Source: Deltaproteobacteria bacterium
Lineage (GTDB): Bacteria; Desulfobacterota; Dissulfuribacteria; Dissulfuribacterales; QOAL01
DNA: 8,463 bases
Direction of reading: 5' to 3'
NCBI GenBank assembly: GCA_015486425.1
Contig: WFRQ01000197.1
Location: 1 to 8,463 of the forward strand
Positions 5,946 through 8,463 of this stretch are shown here, piece after piece. The notes under the pieces were generated by a model, which did not search any database, was not told where the DNA came from, and saw nothing but the letters and a program-made list of their open reading frames with translations. The translations under genes and the position numbers were made by a program. Position 1 is the first letter of the stretch, and each line of letters starts with the position of its first letter.

Positions 5946-6383
5946 ATGGGAACAACATCTGACAAGAAATGGGAGCCCAGGATTGTAGCGTTCCTCTGTA
6001 ACTGGTGCAGTTACGCAGGTGCGGACCTTGCGGGCGTCAGCAGGTTTCAGTATCCGCCGAATATCCGCATTATCCGGCTCCCCTGCTCAGGACGAGTCAG
6101 CGCTAACATGATACTTGACGCCCTGCGATCAGGAGCTGACGGGGTCCTTGTCTCAGGCTGCCATCCAGGTGACTGCCACTATATAAGCGGTAATCTCTTT
6201 GCAAGGCGCCGCTTTGCCCTTTTGAACAATCTTCTGGAATTTGTAGGGATTGAACCGGGACGGGTAAATTTCTCATGGGTTTCAGCTTCAGAAGGGGAGC
6301 AGTTTGCCGAGGTTGTCAGAGAGGTAACTGATACCGTGAGGAAACTGGGGCCGTCAACCCGTCTTGTTAAGAGAATAGGATAA
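5946..6383 (+). CDS. mvhD: MvhD/FlxD-type [2Fe-2S] electron-transfer subunit
   Basis: This 145-residue protein belongs to the MvhD (hydrogenase delta subunit) family, which carries a [2Fe-2S] cluster and links an electron-input module to HdrA. The family signature is complete: FLC18NWC21SYAGADLAG near the start, then PC47SGRV, then SGC72HPGDC77HYISGN, and FSWVSASEGEQFAEVV toward the end. All likely ligands are Cys. The start at 5946 is secure because TGA occurs in frame at 5937-5939; GGTGA (5935-5939) serves as a ribosome site 6 nt upstream. There is no hydrogenase gene in the visible cluster, and the next genes are Flx-like, so here it is best read as FlxD, passing electrons between the Flx proteins and HdrA. 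The next gene begins 7 bp after its stop. Confidence 0.95.
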   Translation: MGTTSDKKWEPRIVAFLCNWCSYAGADLAGVSRFQYPPNIRIIRLPCSGRVSANMILDALRSGADGVLVSGCHPGDCHYISGNLFARRRFALLNNLLEFVGIEPGRVNFSWVSASEGEQFAEVVREVTDTVRKLGPSTRLVKRIG

Positions 6384-6390
6384 TCAGGCT

Positions 6391-7440
6391 ATGACAACAG
6401 TCAATCAGAAGATTACAGAGGAGATACGCTCCCAGGCTGAACGGCTCCTGTCATCAGGTGAGGTGGCGGCTTTCCTGGGGTATGAGGCAGGAAGTCTCCC
6501 AATGACTGCCAGACCGGTTGTGATCAGAAAACCCGAGGATGCGTCAAGGCTGGTATGGAACAGCTTCTGTGTTCTGAACCTGGCAAATTACCTGCCTGCG
6601 CTGCTCAAGTCATTTGAACCCCCGAGAAGACCAGGGGAGCCGCCACCTGAAGGCCCTCTCCCAAAGGTGGCTCTTGTTGCCACAGGCTGCTGGTCAAGGA
6701 ATGTGGTGGTTCAACTTCAGGAAAACCAGGTTGAGCGTGACAGGGTTGTGGTTGTTGGTGTGCCAAGCCGTGGCATGGTAAGCGCAAGAAAGGTGAGGTC
6801 CGCGGTCCAGGGAAGGGAAATTCTCTCTGTAATCGAGGAAGACCATGTACTCAAGGTTTCAGGCAGCGGGTTTGAACAGGATATAAACCGCTGGGATGTG
6901 GTTCGTGACAACTGTCTCACATGTGTTCATCCTGATCCTGTCATACATGACATTTTAATAGGCGACCCTGCAGGGGAACGTCAGGTTGCCAAGCGTTTCC
7001 GGCAGGTTGAGGATATTGAGGAAAAATCACTTGAGGAGCGCTGGCAGTGGTTTACAGAAGCATTTTCATCGTGTGTCAGGTGTTATGCCTGCCGCAACGC
7101 CTGTCCTCTGTGTTACTGCCCCACCTGCTTTGTAGATGATTCCAGGCCCCAGTGGGTGGGAAAGAGTATGGATCAGACCGATACCCTGCTGTTTCATCTA
7201 CTCAGGGCATATCACTGCGCCGGGCGCTGTACTGACTGCGGCTCCTGTGAAAGCGCCTGCCCGGTGGGTATTCCCATGAGGCTCCTCACCAAAAAACTTA
7301 ACATGGATGTGATTGAAATGTACGGAAGCGAGGCAGGTATGTCTCTTGATGAGCCTCTTCCTCTCACAACTTACAATCCGTCCGATCCCCAGGGCTTTGT
7401 TCTTACCGAGAGGTCGGAGAAGGGAGGGGAGAAGTCATGA
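6391..7440 (+). CDS. flxC: FlxC-like / FdhB-FrhB-related 4Fe-4S protein
   Basis: This 349-residue cytoplasmic iron-sulfur protein resembles the beta subunits of formate dehydrogenase and F420-reducing enzymes, and the Fe-S subunit placed next to MvhD-like genes in flx clusters. The N-terminal and middle parts hold TGC100WSRN and NC175LTC178VHPDP, the latter typical of the family. The C-terminal ferredoxin part has C228VRC231YAC234RNAC238P with extra cysteines C241, C243 and C246, then C276 and C280xxC283xxC286xxxC290P. At least two 4Fe-4S clusters are expected. It probably relays electrons between the FAD/NAD-binding input protein and the MvhD-like protein; whether it binds its own flavin cannot be read from sequence. 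The name follows gene order relative to flxABCD-hdrABC rather than a diagnostic motif, so the symbol is less certain than the family. Its stop overlaps the next start as ATGA. Confidence 0.8.
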   Translation: MTTVNQKITEEIRSQAERLLSSGEVAAFLGYEAGSLPMTARPVVIRKPEDASRLVWNSFCVLNLANYLPALLKSFEPPRRPGEPPPEGPLPKVALVATGCWSRNVVVQLQENQVERDRVVVVGVPSRGMVSARKVRSAVQGREILSVIEEDHVLKVSGSGFEQDINRWDVVRDNCLTCVHPDPVIHDILIGDPAGERQVAKRFRQVEDIEEKSLEERWQWFTEAFSSCVRCYACRNACPLCYCPTCFVDDSRPQWVGKSMDQTDTLLFHLLRAYHCAGRCTDCGSCESACPVGIPMRLLTKKLNMDVIEMYGSEAGMSLDEPLPLTTYNPSDPQGFVLTERSEKGGEKS

Positions 7441-8463
7441 ATGTCCTGAAGTTTGACAGACAAGGCATTGGAGAGTGGCTCTCCAGACTTGCGGAGCAGA
7501 GAGATATTTATGCACCCACTGCGGCTGACGACGGATCAGCAGGTGGAGAATGGCAGCTTCTGCAGGAATACTCCATGCCGGAAATCAGGCAGGGTGTGCC
7601 TGAAAAGCCTGTAAAAAATTTTCTGTTTCCGCAGCCGGAGACACTCCTTGAGTTTTCCACAGTGCCAGGAGACCCGGAAGCGCTCAAGCCGCATGAGCCA
7701 GCGGATACCGGCAGGAAAAATGTCGTATTCGGTGTCAGGCCCTGCGATGCAAGAAGCATAGTGCTGAACGAGATGCCTTACCATAATGACCCCTATTACC
7801 AGGCCAATCTGGAAAAAAATGCCATAATAGGCATGGCGTGTACTGCTGCGTGTTCTACCTGTTTCTGTTCCTGGACAGGGGGCTCCCCCATGGGAACAGA
7901 GGGGACTGACGTATGCCTTACTGAGTTAGACGGTGTTTTCCTTGCTCAGGCCATTACAGACAGGGGTGAAGAGCTGCTTGAGGCTGCAGGAGATGCGGGA
8001 TCCCAGGCATCGGATGCTGAAAAAGAGAAACTTGTCCAGCTCAGGGAACAGGCAGAGGCTGGTTCTGCTGACATAAAGTCTCCAGATGAAGCACTGAAGG
8101 CAAGGGACCTCATGGAGCTTTACAACGCCCCGTTCTGGGAAGAAATTGCCGAAAGATGCATTAACTGCGGCACATGCACATTCCTTTGTCCCACGTGTTA
8201 CTGCTTTGATATCCAGGACGAGACCCTGCATGGAAAAGGCAGGCGCATCAGGTGTCAGGACTCATGCATGTTCCCGCTATTTACACTTCATGCTTCAGGC
8301 CATAATCCAAGGGGACAGAAGGTTCAGAGGGTAAGAAACCGTTTTATGCACAAGATGAAGTATTTTCCTGACAGATTTGGTCCGCTCTCCTGTGTTGGAT
8401 GCGGAAGATGTGTCAGGGATTGCCCTGTAAATATCGATATCAGGGAAGTAATGAGGTTGATGC
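7437..8463 (+). CDS. flxB: FlxB / AsrA-like 4Fe-4S dicluster protein (partial at right edge)
   Basis: 342 codons are visible and the frame runs off the right edge. It belongs to the family of anaerobic sulfite reductase subunit A (AsrA) and FlxB, electron carriers that pair with an FAD/NAD(P)-binding AsrB/FlxA-type protein. Evidence includes FGVRPCDARSI (near 100-110), MACTAACSTCFCSW (near 137-150), C241INC244GTC247TFLC251PTC254YC256, then DSCMFPLFTLHASGHNPRG and HKMKYFPDRFG, and C319VGC322GRC325VRDC329P. The start at 7437 overlaps the previous stop (ATGA, 7437-7440); the strong site AGGGAGGGGA (7421-7430) and the tight overlap indicate translational coupling. The segment at roughly 190-225 (AGDAGSQASDAEKEK onward) looks like a flexible linker. 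The partner FlxA is expected just downstream. A catalytic sulfite reductase subunit is not seen, and the Hdr neighbours favour FlxB over AsrA. Confidence 0.86.
   Translation, partial: MNVLKFDRQGIGEWLSRLAEQRDIYAPTAADDGSAGGEWQLLQEYSMPEIRQGVPEKPVKNFLFPQPETLLEFSTVPGDPEALKPHEPADTGRKNVVFGVRPCDARSIVLNEMPYHNDPYYQANLEKNAIIGMACTAACSTCFCSWTGGSPMGTEGTDVCLTELDGVFLAQAITDRGEELLEAAGDAGSQASDAEKEKLVQLREQAEAGSADIKSPDEALKARDLMELYNAPFWEEIAERCINCGTCTFLCPTCYCFDIQDETLHGKGRRIRCQDSCMFPLFTLHASGHNPRGQKVQRVRNRFMHKMKYFPDRFGPLSCVGCGRCVRDCPVNIDIREVMRLM

Noticed and set aside
2641..6383. Further Sec codons in hdrA or mvhD, known Sec users in other organisms
   Set aside because: All expected Cys positions are encoded as Cys and no in-frame TGA occurs inside either gene.

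Overview
The window comes from an anaerobic, iron-sulfur-rich bacterium, most likely a Desulfobacterota (former Deltaproteobacteria) sulfate reducer or a related syntroph. This is inferred from the Hdr/Flx-type gene set, a predicted selenocysteine codon and a repeat-rich intergenic region. All recognised genes are on the + strand.

Layout. (1) Positions 2-379 hold the 3' end of gyrB, cut by the left edge. (2) Positions 380-1365 are almost 1 kb without a credible gene but full of structure: fold-back sequences just after gyrB, a complete 281-bp IS66-type miniature transposable element with 18-bp terminal inverted repeats and an 8-bp target duplication, a second 101-bp element bounded by a different 18-bp inverted repeat, AT-rich inverted repeats, and a short heptamer repeat before the next gene. 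(3) From 1366 to beyond the right edge runs a gene cluster for a soluble heterodisulfide-reductase-like complex: an HdrC-HdrB type fusion, a double-module HdrA (1026 aa), an MvhD/FlxD-type [2Fe-2S] protein, an FlxC-like Fe-S protein and an FlxB/AsrA-like Fe-S protein that runs off the edge. The order is the mirror image of flxABCD-hdrABC, so an FAD/NAD(P)-binding FlxA is expected just beyond the window.

The main result is that the HdrC-like and HdrB-like pieces at 1366-2082 and 2089-2595 are very probably one gene. They are in the same frame, separated only by TGA GGC CAC. Read through, the junction gives N-T-E-U-G-H, where the UGA replaces the Cys of the ECGH motif of DsrK/HmeD/GlpC-like CCG-domain proteins. 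A 7-bp GC-rich hairpin whose loop starts 22 nt after the UGA fits a bacterial SECIS element. The enzyme is therefore predicted to be a 409-residue selenoprotein, with Sec239 close to a single complete CCG cysteine motif.

Proposed working of the complex (inference from family knowledge): the FlxA/B/C branch takes electrons from, or gives them to, NAD(P)H. The MvhD-like protein passes them to HdrA, whose flavin and ferredoxin domains could split electron pairs between ferredoxin and the CCG-domain subunit. That subunit would reduce or form a disulfide at its noncubane cluster, here with selenocysteine chemistry.
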